Shown here one piece after another: positions 25,647-35,342 of a DNA stretch of 44,382 nt (position 1 is its first letter; each line of letters starts with the position of its first letter). The stretch lies in assembly GCA_031273845.1 (NCBI GenBank), contig JAISRC010000001.1:1-44382 (forward strand). The letters run 5' to 3'. This DNA comes from Desulfovibrio sp. GTDB lineage: Bacteria; Desulfobacterota; Desulfovibrionia; Desulfovibrionales; Desulfovibrionaceae. Under the pieces are notes generated by a model. It worked only from the letters and a program-made list of their open reading frames with translations, made no database searches and was not told the DNA's origin. The position numbers were made by a program, and so were the translations under genes.

Positions 25647-26743
25647 TGGGTGTTCTGAAAAGCCTGCCCGTGGTCATGAACCACTATGTCAACGAAGTTG
25701 CCTGGAGAATGACCGTTTCCCCGGCCTGTTTCGAGGACCAGTGCCGGAATCTCGCGGAACGGGGCCTGCGCGGCATCGGTCTTGACGAGGCGGAAGCCTA
25801 TCTGCTGGACGGTGCCGGCCTGCCGGAAAACAGCCTGCTGCTGACCTTTGACGACGGCTATCTGGACAACTATTTTTATGCCCTGCCCAGCCTGTATAAA
25901 TACGGACACAATGCCGTCTGCTTCCCTGTGGCCGACAGGCTGGAGGCGCGGGAAGAGGCGCGCGCCCCCCTTGATGCTGTGCTGTCTGGCCGGGCCGCTG
26001 TGCCGGACGGTGTGGCCCGTCCCCTGCGGCGGACCCCACAGGGATTCACCGTCCGCAAGGATATTTTTCTGGGGCGGGCCGAAGCCAGGGCAATGGACGC
26101 GAGCGGCATTTTCCGCATTGCCTCGCACTGCCGCGGGCATTACGGCGTCTATACAGGACCGGGCTACCGAGATTTTTTCCGGCCCCGTACGCAGTTGCGC
26201 ACCTTTTACCGGAGAGAGGAAGAACCTGTATGGGGCATGCCGGATTTTCCCGTCAAACCCGGCCTGCGTTTCCGCGCCTTTATTCCGAACCCGGATATGG
26301 TGGAGGAGATAAAAAGACTCGTCCCGCAGGATTTTGACGCGGCAGCCGAATTTTTCGCCGGGCAATCCGGGCCGGCGGACCTGCGCGCCCTGCTTGCGGC
26401 GTACAAGAAGCGGATGGGACGCCGTGAAACGGATGCCGAGCGCAGGGAGCGCATGTGGCGCGAAATCGGCCTGGGCAAGGAAGAACTGGAAGCTATCCTC
26501 GGGCACAAGGTGCAGAGCCTGTGCTGGCCGTGGGGCCGGTATTGTGAAGAAGCCAGGCAACTGGCCGTGGACGCGGGGTTCAAAGTTTTTTTCATCGTGT
26601 TCGGCGGGGCCAATCCGCCGGGACGTCCCGGCGCTGTGCATCGTTTTGAAAACAGCAACAGGGGCGGGACCTGGCTTGCGACACAGGCGCGTCTGCATAT
26701 GTCGCCCCTTGCGGCCGGGCTTCTCGCCTTGGTAGGGAGATGA
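25646..26743 (+). CDS. Polysaccharide deacetylase family protein
   Basis: 365 residues. NodB-type motifs: metal-binding LLTFDDGYLDN (TFDD) near residue 70 and HCRGH (HxxxH) near 165, which fit a metal-dependent carbohydrate esterase family 4 deacetylase; SLCWPWGRY gives the later Trp/Pro motif. No signal peptide is visible, so it may act on a lipid-linked sugar in the cytoplasm. It overlaps the transferase upstream by 1 base and the next gene by 4. Confidence 0.82.
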   Translation: MGVLKSLPVVMNHYVNEVAWRMTVSPACFEDQCRNLAERGLRGIGLDEAEAYLLDGAGLPENSLLLTFDDGYLDNYFYALPSLYKYGHNAVCFPVADRLEAREEARAPLDAVLSGRAAVPDGVARPLRRTPQGFTVRKDIFLGRAEARAMDASGIFRIASHCRGHYGVYTGPGYRDFFRPRTQLRTFYRREEEPVWGMPDFPVKPGLRFRAFIPNPDMVEEIKRLVPQDFDAAAEFFAGQSGPADLRALLAAYKKRMGRRETDAERRERMWREIGLGKEELEAILGHKVQSLCWPWGRYCEEARQLAVDAGFKVFFIVFGGANPPGRPGAVHRFENSNRGGTWLATQARLHMSPLAAGLLALVGR

Positions 26744-28320
26744 GACGGACGCAAGCCGGGAACGCCGAAAACACAGCCGGCGCAAACCCCGGCCCGGTCC
26801 ACGGCGCGGTGGGACGGCCGCCGGCCGGGAACGCCGAAGGCACGGCCGCCGGCCAGTTGCCGGCACGAAGGCAAGCCGGGGCGGGATTCCCGGCGCGGCA
26901 GCTTCTCGGCATATCCCGCCTGCTTCTGCTGCTGTCTTTCATGTTGCTCCCCCTCAGCGCCTTCCCTGCCGCAGGACCTATCGGGGCGCTTTACCCGGAA
27001 AGGCCGTCCTATCTGCTGAGCCTGATCGGGATGGGTTGCTGTCTCGCCTCCCTGCAATGGCGTCATCTGCTCAGGGAGCACCGCCGGCTGTTGATTCTTA
27101 CGGGACTGTTCATACTTTACGGCATTGCCGTTTCCGTATACGGCGCCCTGTGCGCGGACACGGCGGACGGGCAGTATCCGATATTCTTTTCGGTGTTCAA
27201 TTTCATCAAGCGCAAGGCGGTACCCACCCTGTATGTCGTCTGGGCGGCCTTTCTGCTTGTCTCTATGCCGGCGGAAAAGGCCCGCGGATTTTACACGCTT
27301 TCTCTTCTTGCCCTGTTCATACCGAACGCGGCGCACATGCTGCCCGAACTTCTCGCCAATCTGGGCTGCGACGGCGTCAGGGATCTGCTGGCGGGCATCA
27401 ATCCGTATTTCCGGCAGGTCAACACGTCGCACGGCAACTGGCCGCCGCCCTATTTTACGGACAGGGTACGCGGATTATTCGCTGAACCCTCGCATCTGGC
27501 CTATGCCCTGACCCCTGTCGCGGCTTTTTTCTTTTATAAATTGCAAAAAAACATCCTGTACATACTCCCCTTATTATTTATATTTGTCTCTTACATATAC
27601 AAGATACCGACAATTACCGGCATATTGAGCACGGCGTTTCTTATGCCTGCCTTTTTCGTCTATATCATGCGCAATATAATAAAGCGGCATATCATGGTAT
27701 TCAGTACGGCGGCGATACTTATTATCTTTCTACCGTGCGTTTATATACAAAGATTTCATGAAAAAGCGGTATCCGATGCCGTACATAATCTGCGCGAAAC
27801 AGAAAAAATCGCCGCATACTGCAAAGCGGCGCAGGCATTACCGGAATCCTGTCCGCCGAAGTTGGACATACGCGGCGGAGCGGGTTCCCTGTTCACGCGG
27901 GCGGCCAATGTAAAAATTGAGCTTGACATAGCCGTGCAACATCCTTTGGGGATGGGATTTTATCTGAGCGGCTTTTACTACAAGCCGCTGCTGGTGTGGA
28001 AGGATGTGCCGCAGGAATTTTTTCAATGGATCGCGCTGGCCTTCCGCGACCCTGTGCCGGTTATCCCGCAGCTCTGTGAGTACGGCGCGCTGGCCTCGGA
28101 CCTGGGTATACCGGGGCTGTGCCTTTTTCTGTTGCTCTGCCTGCATGTCGCCCGCTGCGCCCGGCGAAAATTCCGGGAAAGCCGCGACGACTTCATGCTG
28201 TTCATGCTTTTTTCCCTTGGAGCCTCCATGCTTACTCTGTTCTCCGTTGCGCTCAAGTCAGGCTTTATGTTTTACTATTTTCTCGGCTTTATGTACGCTT
28301 TAAGCAACAATAAGACATAA
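26740..28320 (+). CDS. Wzy/WaaL-like O-antigen polymerase or ligase
   Basis: 526 residues, about ten hydrophobic segments (for example LLLLLSFMLLPLSAF, ILYILPLLFIFVSYIY). A long periplasmic-type loop near residues 340-430 fits the polymerase/ligase fold, with FAEPSHLAYAL as a family-like motif. The first 54 residues are an unusual hydrophilic extension (GNAENTAG... and GNAEGTAAG) encoded by an imperfect GC-rich direct repeat, and translation could begin later. The central part (27530-27840) is AT-rich. Exact reaction cannot be settled from sequence. Confidence 0.65.
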   Translation: MRRTQAGNAENTAGANPGPVHGAVGRPPAGNAEGTAAGQLPARRQAGAGFPARQLLGISRLLLLLSFMLLPLSAFPAAGPIGALYPERPSYLLSLIGMGCCLASLQWRHLLREHRRLLILTGLFILYGIAVSVYGALCADTADGQYPIFFSVFNFIKRKAVPTLYVVWAAFLLVSMPAEKARGFYTLSLLALFIPNAAHMLPELLANLGCDGVRDLLAGINPYFRQVNTSHGNWPPPYFTDRVRGLFAEPSHLAYALTPVAAFFFYKLQKNILYILPLLFIFVSYIYKIPTITGILSTAFLMPAFFVYIMRNIIKRHIMVFSTAAILIIFLPCVYIQRFHEKAVSDAVHNLRETEKIAAYCKAAQALPESCPPKLDIRGGAGSLFTRAANVKIELDIAVQHPLGMGFYLSGFYYKPLLVWKDVPQEFFQWIALAFRDPVPVIPQLCEYGALASDLGIPGLCLFLLLCLHVARCARRKFRESRDDFMLFMLFSLGASMLTLFSVALKSGFMFYYFLGFMYALSNNKT

Positions 28321-28435
28321 AGCGGTGAAGCCGTCAAAATGCTGCAAAATTACAAACTCAATGCATACTTGGAACGGGTTGCTTCCGCTCCCCTGAACAT
28401 ATACGGAAATTTATCCCGCCGGATATCGGCGGCGC

Positions 28436-29980
28436 TTACGGATTCCCCACCGGGGTGAGTCGGACCGCCCAATACAATCCTTGTTCGGATACGGCATCCA
28501 CATGGACCTTCGTGACCCGGCCGGCGGCATCCGCAAATCTCTCTCTGTTTTTATTCGGTTCATTTTCGTTTTCTTCCATGACCAGATAAACCGGCTCACC
28601 CGAGGCTGCGCGTGCAAAAGCCGCGTCCAAAAAAGCGGTACCGGCCCCGTCGGTTGCGGCAGCGGTATTTGCAGTTCTGCCGAGTTCAAAAAAGAGAACG
28701 GCAGGCGGGATGACATTGGTCATCACAAAGGCGTGCGCGTCCATATGTTGTTTGACGGCGCGATACACGCCGCTTTCAACGGGCGAATGGTCCGGCGTCA
28801 CTTTATAGACGACGCCGGTATGTATCAGGGCATACACGCAGACCAACCCGGTTCCCCACAGCAAGCGTTTCCTGTCCTGAAAAAGGCGGCATATTCTGCT
28901 GGCAGGCATACTCTGCGACCCTTCATTCAACAGGCGCCTGAAAAAACGCGCCATCCACGCGGCCCCGAAACCGGCACAAACCGCGCCCAACGGGAACCAT
29001 GCCACAACATACATCTTCCGTTTGCCCGTTATACAGCACAACAGTATAAGAAACAGCCACGCAAGCCATACCGCCAAGGCGGCAGTGCCGTCCTTTTTCC
29101 TCCAGGCAGCGAAAAGAGCGAGCAGAGACGCCGTGAAACAGAGAAAAGCCGCCGGGGCATAGATAAATGCCTCCCTTACCGGAGAGAAAAACCACCCCGA
29201 ATGCCCTTCAATGCCGTACACGACCCGCTTGAACACATTGTATTCAAAATAAAAATTCCAGAACTGCCCGCCCCGGACAACCAGATTCAGCACATACCAG
29301 CCCGTCCCCACAAGAAGAAAGGTTCCGATACTCCATAAAAAGGGTTTCAACGGCTTTGCGGCATGGTCGCAACAGCGCCAATAGCAATAGAAAAACGGCA
29401 GCAAGGCTCCGTAAAAAGGATGCTTCACCCATGCGCCGATACTGAGCAGCAAGGCTGTTGCCACCCCGCCGGCAGGGCTGAGCCGCCCTTTGCCGAAGCA
29501 TCCATACAGTATTGCGGCGACAAGGCTGAAGGACATTGCGGTTTCAAGCATCCCCAACCGCGCGAAATTGAGCCAATGGGGATTGAGCACCAGACATGCG
29601 AGAGCAAAACAGGCTGCCCAGGCGGATCGCGCCACTTTCTTCGTCAAAAAATACACGCAGACAAAACACCCGATGGCGAACAACACGCCGGGGAGGCGCA
29701 AGGCGAAAAGCCCGGGTCCGAAAAGGTGGAAGCTCCCGGCAGCAAGCCAGTAATACAGGGGAGGCTTGTTGAAATCCGGGCTCCCGTATGTGCTGGCCGT
29801 CATAGATATGCCGTCCTCGAACATATACTGCGTGCGCATGGCGGAAAGCGATTCGTCCCAGGGGTAGAGGCTTCCTTTGCCGAGGTTCTGCAGAAGCAGA
29901 AAAGCCCCCAGCGCGAAAAGAAAAAACGCCGCGACCCGTGGTGCGGACCTGCCGAAAAGAAAGGAAAACCCCGGTCCCAT
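28436..29980 (-). CDS. ArnT/GT39-type membrane glycosyltransferase
   Basis: 514 residues with about ten membrane helices. The first periplasmic loop has the catalytic-type acidic motif YPWDESLSAMRTQYMFEDG, followed by YGSPDFNKPPLYYWLAAGSF, both typical of ArnT/GT-C enzymes that use polyprenyl-phosphate sugars to modify lipid A or glycans. GGAGTGA before ATG 29980 gives a good ribosome binding site. It is the only minus-strand gene in the glycan region and has its own promoter space in the 270-base divergent gap (29981-30250), in which I see no further feature. Confidence 0.85.
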   Translation of the reverse strand: MGPGFSFLFGRSAPRVAAFFLFALGAFLLLQNLGKGSLYPWDESLSAMRTQYMFEDGISMTASTYGSPDFNKPPLYYWLAAGSFHLFGPGLFALRLPGVLFAIGCFVCVYFLTKKVARSAWAACFALACLVLNPHWLNFARLGMLETAMSFSLVAAILYGCFGKGRLSPAGGVATALLLSIGAWVKHPFYGALLPFFYCYWRCCDHAAKPLKPFLWSIGTFLLVGTGWYVLNLVVRGGQFWNFYFEYNVFKRVVYGIEGHSGWFFSPVREAFIYAPAAFLCFTASLLALFAAWRKKDGTAALAVWLAWLFLILLCCITGKRKMYVVAWFPLGAVCAGFGAAWMARFFRRLLNEGSQSMPASRICRLFQDRKRLLWGTGLVCVYALIHTGVVYKVTPDHSPVESGVYRAVKQHMDAHAFVMTNVIPPAVLFFELGRTANTAAATDGAGTAFLDAAFARAASGEPVYLVMEENENEPNKNRERFADAAGRVTKVHVDAVSEQGLYWAVRLTPVGNP

Positions 29981-30250
29981 AGTTCACTCCGAACAGCGTC
30001 GGCAGGCGAAAACCGGCTTGCCGTCGAAGGCGTGTGTCTTTACAGCGAAAGATAAGTTCCGTATTATGCGACCCATGGCACGGACGAACACAATCCCGCA
30101 GGAACAGCATCCTGATTCGCCGCAAGAAGACGTCATGTCAAGCCGTATCATCCACATTGAATGCGGCAAAACACCTTATCCTTTTGTTTGATGAAATTCA
30201 ACGTGTTATGTCCTGCCGACCCGATGCCGGCTGATGCAGCACATGCGAGC

Positions 30251-31792
30251 ATGAAACGCCGGCGGCCCTCATCTTCGCCCTGTTCGGACCTTTACGGCAA
30301 AACAGGCGTTTTTTTATTGTTCGCGTTCATCGCAATACTTGTCGGGAGCCTGTTTTACGCCTACCAGCCTGTTCCCTGGAACGGCGACGACTGGTGGTAC
30401 CTGGCCAAAGGCAACGAAATTTATCCTTCTCCGGAAAAATGGAACCCGGCGCGCATCCTGCCCGGCCTGATCATGCCTCTTTGCGGGTATACAGCCGCAT
30501 ACCTGATCTATCCGTTTACCCCTCTGGATTATGTGCAGTCTTTGATCTTTGTAAGCGGACTGGCCGGCGCCGTCTCCTTCATGGTTGCCGCCTGCGCCGC
30601 CTATGCGCTGTTCCGCTCCGTGACAGGCAGCAGAATTTTCTCCTGTTTTCTGCTGATAATGTTCCTTTGCCCCCTGTTTATCGGCGCGGACAATACCATG
30701 CCCGCAGGCGTTCCCGCTTCCGGTCCCTGCACTATCTTTTATTACTACATACCCAATATGCTTAATACCGCGATGTTTCTTTTTCTCTGTAAATTACATC
30801 TTAAATCATATCGAATAATCGACAATTCCACACCGATGTATCATAATATAAATAAACTTTTCAATAATAATAAATATTTCTTGTTCTGTTTTCTCAGCAT
30901 TATATATTTTATTTTATTTTCTATGACTACCGCAAGCATCATACCGACTGCTTATGCCGGAGGCTGTATATTTATAGATATATTTCTGTCATGCAAATTG
31001 TATAAAAATATAAAATTTGGAATAGAAAATTTTATAAAAAATTTATCTTTTGTACAACTCTTGTTTATATTTGTATTATTGTTATGGTCCATTGCAGCTA
31101 TATACGATTATAATGGGGATCGCTATAACAGTTTACATAATGAAGATAGTATTATCCCTGTTACAGAAGCGGTAAACTTATTTTTTGCGGGTCTACAACA
31201 TGCCTTCTCCATACACATTTTTATTCTTTTAGGCATAACATTTGTTATATATTTATCTATCATATTGTATAAACTTTTTATAAAAAAATATCTTGATAAA
31301 AATGATAGAATATTTTTATATTTTATTTCCTCATCTTTTTTATCATGTATTGTGATTATCGCGCTCAATATTCTTATACTTGCTTCGACAGGAAAGAATT
31401 TGGGCAATAACGCCATGTTCGGTCTGTTAATTTACATCAATTTAATGCTGTGCGCTTTTGCAATATACATCTGTATACGAATTCCTTCGATTTTCTTTCT
31501 CCTGCCGATTCTCTCCATACATATTTTAAGCCTTCTATGGATAACAGATCCTTGGGTTGAGCGGCCATATAAAGAAGCAGAATATCAAAAATCAATTATT
31601 AATCAATGGATTAAAGATATAGAGCGTGCAGATAAAAATAACCTTACACAGGCTATAATATATACTCCTACGCTTAAATGGCCGCATGATGAAATGAATA
31701 TGGGTAATTTTCTTTCTTATACTCTATATAAACACGGTATTATAAGCAGGAAAATAAAAATTCTTACAACAGATAATATCAACAAAATATAA
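30251..31792 (+). CDS. Membrane protein of glycosyltransferase type with two-part base composition
   Basis: About 513 residues and ten or more membrane helices. The first loop has VPWNGDDWWYLAKGNEIYPS, a GT-C-like acidic motif, so a lipid-linked sugar transferase is plausible, but no family is certain. The start is uncertain: ATG 30251 (MKRRRPSSS before the first helix) is my choice; ATGs at 30161, 30191 and 30224 are in frame and none has a clear ribosome binding site. Up to about 30770 the sequence is GC-rich like its neighbours; after that it is strongly AT-rich (Ile, Asn, Lys and Phe codons dominate), suggesting a mosaic or transferred gene. Confidence 0.7.
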   Translation: MKRRRPSSSPCSDLYGKTGVFLLFAFIAILVGSLFYAYQPVPWNGDDWWYLAKGNEIYPSPEKWNPARILPGLIMPLCGYTAAYLIYPFTPLDYVQSLIFVSGLAGAVSFMVAACAAYALFRSVTGSRIFSCFLLIMFLCPLFIGADNTMPAGVPASGPCTIFYYYIPNMLNTAMFLFLCKLHLKSYRIIDNSTPMYHNINKLFNNNKYFLFCFLSIIYFILFSMTTASIIPTAYAGGCIFIDIFLSCKLYKNIKFGIENFIKNLSFVQLLFIFVLLLWSIAAIYDYNGDRYNSLHNEDSIIPVTEAVNLFFAGLQHAFSIHIFILLGITFVIYLSIILYKLFIKKYLDKNDRIFLYFISSSFLSCIVIIALNILILASTGKNLGNNAMFGLLIYINLMLCAFAIYICIRIPSIFFLLPILSIHILSLLWITDPWVERPYKEAEYQKSIINQWIKDIERADKNNLTQAIIYTPTLKWPHDEMNMGNFLSYTLYKHGIISRKIKILTTDNINKI

Positions 31793-31819
31793 AGGCAATC
31801 CACATGTGGTCCGCACAAA

Positions 31820-33355
31820 TTGACTACCGTTGTCCGCCTTTATACTCTTTGCGCTCTGCCCGATACGGCGGTAGCTTTGACTGACCCGACCTCCGAAAAT
31901 CTCCACGGCGACATCAGAATCGCAGGCCGGCACATTCCGCCCATCGCATACGCGCTTCCTCTGTCGCTTCTGTGTCTCGGCGTTTATGCGCACGAACCCT
32001 GGCGGGACGAAATCCAGGCTTGGCTCATGGCCAGGGATATGGATATTCCGGCCCTGATCGCCAATGCCGGCCTTGAAGGCCACCCCATAGGCTGGCATCT
32101 GCTGCTCAAACTGTTTATCAGCCTCGGTTTGCCCTTTGAAGTTCTCTACCCTTTGGGGTTTTGCTTCACCCTGGTCGCGGCCGCCTTTCTTATCCGTGAT
32201 ACGTCTTTGGGCACAGGCGGGAAAATCCTGATCCTTTGTTCGCCGGCATTCATCCTGCTGGGCATAGAAGCCCGGCCATACAGTCTGATCGTGTTGCTGC
32301 TCATCCTCCATGCCCGGCTTCATCCCCGGCGGAACGCGTTCCCCTTTGCCTATGCCCTGATTCCCGGTGTCCTGTCCCAATTGATGGTGCTCTGTCTGCC
32401 CTATGCGTGCATCATGGCCGGCAGGCGGCTGTATGAAACCGTATGCGGAAAAGCCGGTTTCCGCGCCTGCCTCTCCTCGCTTCCGCCTTTTTTTCTTATC
32501 GGCTTCGCGCTTTTCCAACTGATTCCCCCGGCGGACAAGGCTTCGCTGATGCTCGAAGCGCGCTTTGCCGCTTTGCACTCCGATCTGGGCGCCGTATCCC
32601 TCCTTTCCCCTCTTGACCTTGCCGCCGCCTTTTTTGCGCTTCCGTTTGCCGCCGCGTGGTTTGCAATGCTTTACAAAACGGATCCGGCACTCGCCCTTTG
32701 CGCGGCGGGGTCCGCCCTGTTCGCGCTTTTTATAGATTTGTGCGTCTATCCCCTCTCCACCTGTCATTGGTACCTGCTGTCGGGCATCCTGGTCGCCGTG
32801 ACCCTGATCGTGCTGAACGGTATTAAAAACGGAGAATTTCCCGGCCGCGGCGGCAAAATCGCCGCACTGCCGGCTTACCCCCTGCTCCTGGCCTGTCTTT
32901 TTTCATACCCCACCGGCGCCGTCGAATTGTACAAGGAAATTTCCCTCCCCTCCTCCAACCTGCCCGCGGCCTCGCTCTTTGTCCGCAACCGACTGGCGGG
33001 TACGCCGACCGCCGCTTTCACCATGGCCCGCATCTGCCCCCTGCTCAAGGACATGCCGGGGAAACAGTTCTGGAGTCCCGTCAACATGCGATGGGGGACC
33101 TTCGCCGTTTTTGACGCCGAACGGCAGAAAAAGCTCAACATGTCCGCCGAGCAAGCCGCAAGCATCATACTGGAACACTGCCCGGAAAAAAGGCCGGCCG
33201 TCATTCTCTCCCTGCCTTGGGAAAAGGCGGGGGAATCAGGATATGCGGCGGTGCTTGAACTTTCCGCACCCACGGTGCATAATGAAGTGTTTTACATTTA
33301 TCTGCCGACCGAAGCGAACGATATTCGCGCCCCTCTGCCCCATACGGGAGAATAG
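31820..33355 (+). CDS. GT39-like integral membrane glycosyltransferase
   Basis: Up to 511 residues. After a first helix it has HEPWRDEIQAWLMARDMD, the acidic loop motif common in GT-C/GT39-like proteins, then many hydrophobic segments and a soluble C-terminal part. There is no good ATG: TTG 31820 or TTG 31877 are in-frame options, while the first in-frame ATG (about 32027) would remove the first helix and catalytic loop. It is followed after 3 bases by the permease gene, so it is probably in one operon with the export genes. Confidence 0.68.
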   Translation: MTTVVRLYTLCALPDTAVALTDPTSENLHGDIRIAGRHIPPIAYALPLSLLCLGVYAHEPWRDEIQAWLMARDMDIPALIANAGLEGHPIGWHLLLKLFISLGLPFEVLYPLGFCFTLVAAAFLIRDTSLGTGGKILILCSPAFILLGIEARPYSLIVLLLILHARLHPRRNAFPFAYALIPGVLSQLMVLCLPYACIMAGRRLYETVCGKAGFRACLSSLPPFFLIGFALFQLIPPADKASLMLEARFAALHSDLGAVSLLSPLDLAAAFFALPFAAAWFAMLYKTDPALALCAAGSALFALFIDLCVYPLSTCHWYLLSGILVAVTLIVLNGIKNGEFPGRGGKIAALPAYPLLLACLFSYPTGAVELYKEISLPSSNLPAASLFVRNRLAGTPTAAFTMARICPLLKDMPGKQFWSPVNMRWGTFAVFDAERQKKLNMSAEQAASIILEHCPEKRPAVILSLPWEKAGESGYAAVLELSAPTVHNEVFYIYLPTEANDIRAPLPHTGE

Positions 33356-33358
33356 CCG

Positions 33359-34546
33359 GTGCTGAGAAATTCCGATCTTCTGCGTATAGTCATCAGGCGG
33401 CAAGTGCGCCAGTTGAAATTGGGGGTTATTCTCTCCATCAGCGTAGGGATTGCCATGTTTCTAGGCGTCGATGTTGTCGGCAAAGATCTTGAAAACCGCA
33501 TAGTCAGTGATGTAGCCTTGATAGGCACTGTAACCATAATATCCGTAACCATGGAAGAACATTTATACGCAAATACGCCGCCGCATTTTTTTACAGATAA
33601 AACAACAGTAATGTTTCGTAAATTACCGGAAGTAATGTATGTAGGGAGATCAATGCGCTATTGGGACTTCTTTCCCATGCAGGTCGGTGAAAAATCTGTT
33701 TCCATATATGCCCGCGGCGTTGATCCTTTTTTCTGGAAAGTATACGACCTTGGAGTATCTGAAGGAAGGCTGCTCACTGAAGAAGATGAAAAGAAACGCG
33801 CGCGCGTCTGTATACTCGGCATAGACCTTGCCCGCAATCTCTTCGGCCGGGGGCCATATGTAGGCAGGACACTGACAATTTTTAACGATAATTATACCGT
33901 TGTCGGCATAGGCAGCGGATTGATGATGCGCACAAGAGCAAACCAATGTTTTATTCCACTTACTACAGCTTCAGACAGACTTATATCCGCAAATACCTAT
34001 CCGAACAGAATGCTTTTACGCTTGTACCGCATGGAAGATGTGGAGCCGCTGGTCGAAAGATTGCCTGATTTGATTCTCTCGCAGCAGAACACGCCTTATT
34101 TTGAAATAGAATACGCCAAAGACGAAATAACGAAAGTGCGCACGATCATAAACAGGGTGCATATACTGCTCCTGCTCGGCATTATCGCTTCTCTGGGTCT
34201 GGGAACTTTCGGCATCTGGCAGAGCGCGTTTGCCTCCGTGCGCGAGCGCACCCGCGAAATCGGCCTGCAACTCGCCATGGGCGCGGAACAGAACGACATC
34301 ATGCGGCAGTTCCTGGGTGAAGCCTTGTGCAATGCCCTGCTCGGCGGCGTTGCCGGGATAGTTTTCGGGGTAAGCGCCATCCTGGCGATCTGCATAGCCC
34401 TGGATATGCCTGTTTCCTGGCTTTCCATCATCCTGCATGTGCCGCTCTGCCTTGTGGTCGCGTCCGTAGTCGGCGCCGCGGGCGGCACCTGGCCGGCCAT
34501 ACAGGCCGGACGCATGGACGTGGCCTCGGCCTTGCGCTTTGAGTAA
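33359..34546 (+). CDS. MacB/FtsX-type ABC transporter permease
   Basis: 395 residues, GTG start (GGGAG 9 bases upstream). One N-terminal helix (LGVILSISVGIAMFLGVDVVG), a periplasmic MacB_PCD-like domain (about 45-270), then the FtsX domain with three helices (ILLLLGIIASLGLGTFGI; GIVFGVSAILAICIALDM; LCLVVASVVGAAGG) and the motif REIGLQLAMGAEQNDIMRQF. This type does not usually move substrate through the bilayer but drives periplasmic extrusion (mechanotransmission). The first two-thirds is AT-richer than the end. Partner ATPase is next. Confidence 0.88.
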   Translation: MLRNSDLLRIVIRRQVRQLKLGVILSISVGIAMFLGVDVVGKDLENRIVSDVALIGTVTIISVTMEEHLYANTPPHFFTDKTTVMFRKLPEVMYVGRSMRYWDFFPMQVGEKSVSIYARGVDPFFWKVYDLGVSEGRLLTEEDEKKRARVCILGIDLARNLFGRGPYVGRTLTIFNDNYTVVGIGSGLMMRTRANQCFIPLTTASDRLISANTYPNRMLLRLYRMEDVEPLVERLPDLILSQQNTPYFEIEYAKDEITKVRTIINRVHILLLLGIIASLGLGTFGIWQSAFASVRERTREIGLQLAMGAEQNDIMRQFLGEALCNALLGGVAGIVFGVSAILAICIALDMPVSWLSIILHVPLCLVVASVVGAAGGTWPAIQAGRMDVASALRFE

Positions 34547-34619
34547 GGCCGGGTTATGAGGGCGTTTCAAAACCGTATCGCTTAACGTTCCTTCGTTTGA
34601 AACCAAGCGCGGGCAATCC

Positions 34620-35342
34620 ATGGAAGAACTGCTGGCAGCCGCCGATATCGTCAAAAGCTACGGAACCTATCAGGCCCTGAAAGGCGTTTCCCTGACGCTC
34701 AACGCCGGACAAATGGCCGCCGTCATGGGGCCGTCCGGCTGCGGGAAATCCTCCCTGCTGCTCATCCTCGGTCTGCTCCAGAAACCGGACCACGGCACAT
34801 ACACCTGCAAGGGCCGGGACCTGCTCGGCCTCGACGCGGGAGAACAGGCGCTCTTCCGCCGGCAGTTCTTCGGCTTCATCCTGCAAAGCTGCGCCGTATT
34901 CGCCTATTCCACGGTGGAGGAGAATGTTGAATTTCCTCTCATTTATTCCGGGGTCCCGCGCAAAGAACGGCTGGCGCGGGTCAGGGAACTGCTGGACTCG
35001 GTGAATCTGTCCGGAAAAGCCCAGGCGCGGAGCAACCTGCTCTCCGGCGGCGAACAGCAGCGCGTCGCCATCGCCCGCGCCCTGATCAACAACCCCAAGG
35101 TTCTGCTTGCGGACGAGCCGACGGGACAACTCGACGCTGAAAACACCAGGAAACTCATGGCCCATTTCCGCAGCGTATGTGAAAACCTCGACGTGGGCAT
35201 CATTGTCGTCACCCATGACCCGCAGGTGGCCGACTATTGCGACACGGTATACAGCCTTCAGGACGGGCGGGCGATTGTCGCCTGTAAACATTTTTCCTCC
35301 AAACCGGCGTCCGGGCATGCAGCAAACAACCGCAGACCGTAA
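34620..35342 (+). CDS. ABC transporter ATPase (LolD/MacB type)
   Basis: 240 residues. Walker [11 protein letters not shown]-loop-type [19 protein letters not shown], signature [16 protein letters not shown], Walker [13 protein letters not shown] and H-loop VVTHD. It follows its permease by 73 bases and its 3' end overlaps the TolC-like gene by 26 bases. Confidence 0.92.
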   Translation: MEELLAAADIVKSYGTYQALKGVSLTLNAGQMAAVMGPSGCGKSSLLLILGLLQKPDHGTYTCKGRDLLGLDAGEQALFRRQFFGFILQSCAVFAYSTVEENVEFPLIYSGVPRKERLARVRELLDSVNLSGKAQARSNLLSGGEQQRVAIARALINNPKVLLADEPTGQLDAENTRKLMAHFRSVCENLDVGIIVVTHDPQVADYCDTVYSLQDGRAIVACKHFSSKPASGHAANNRRP

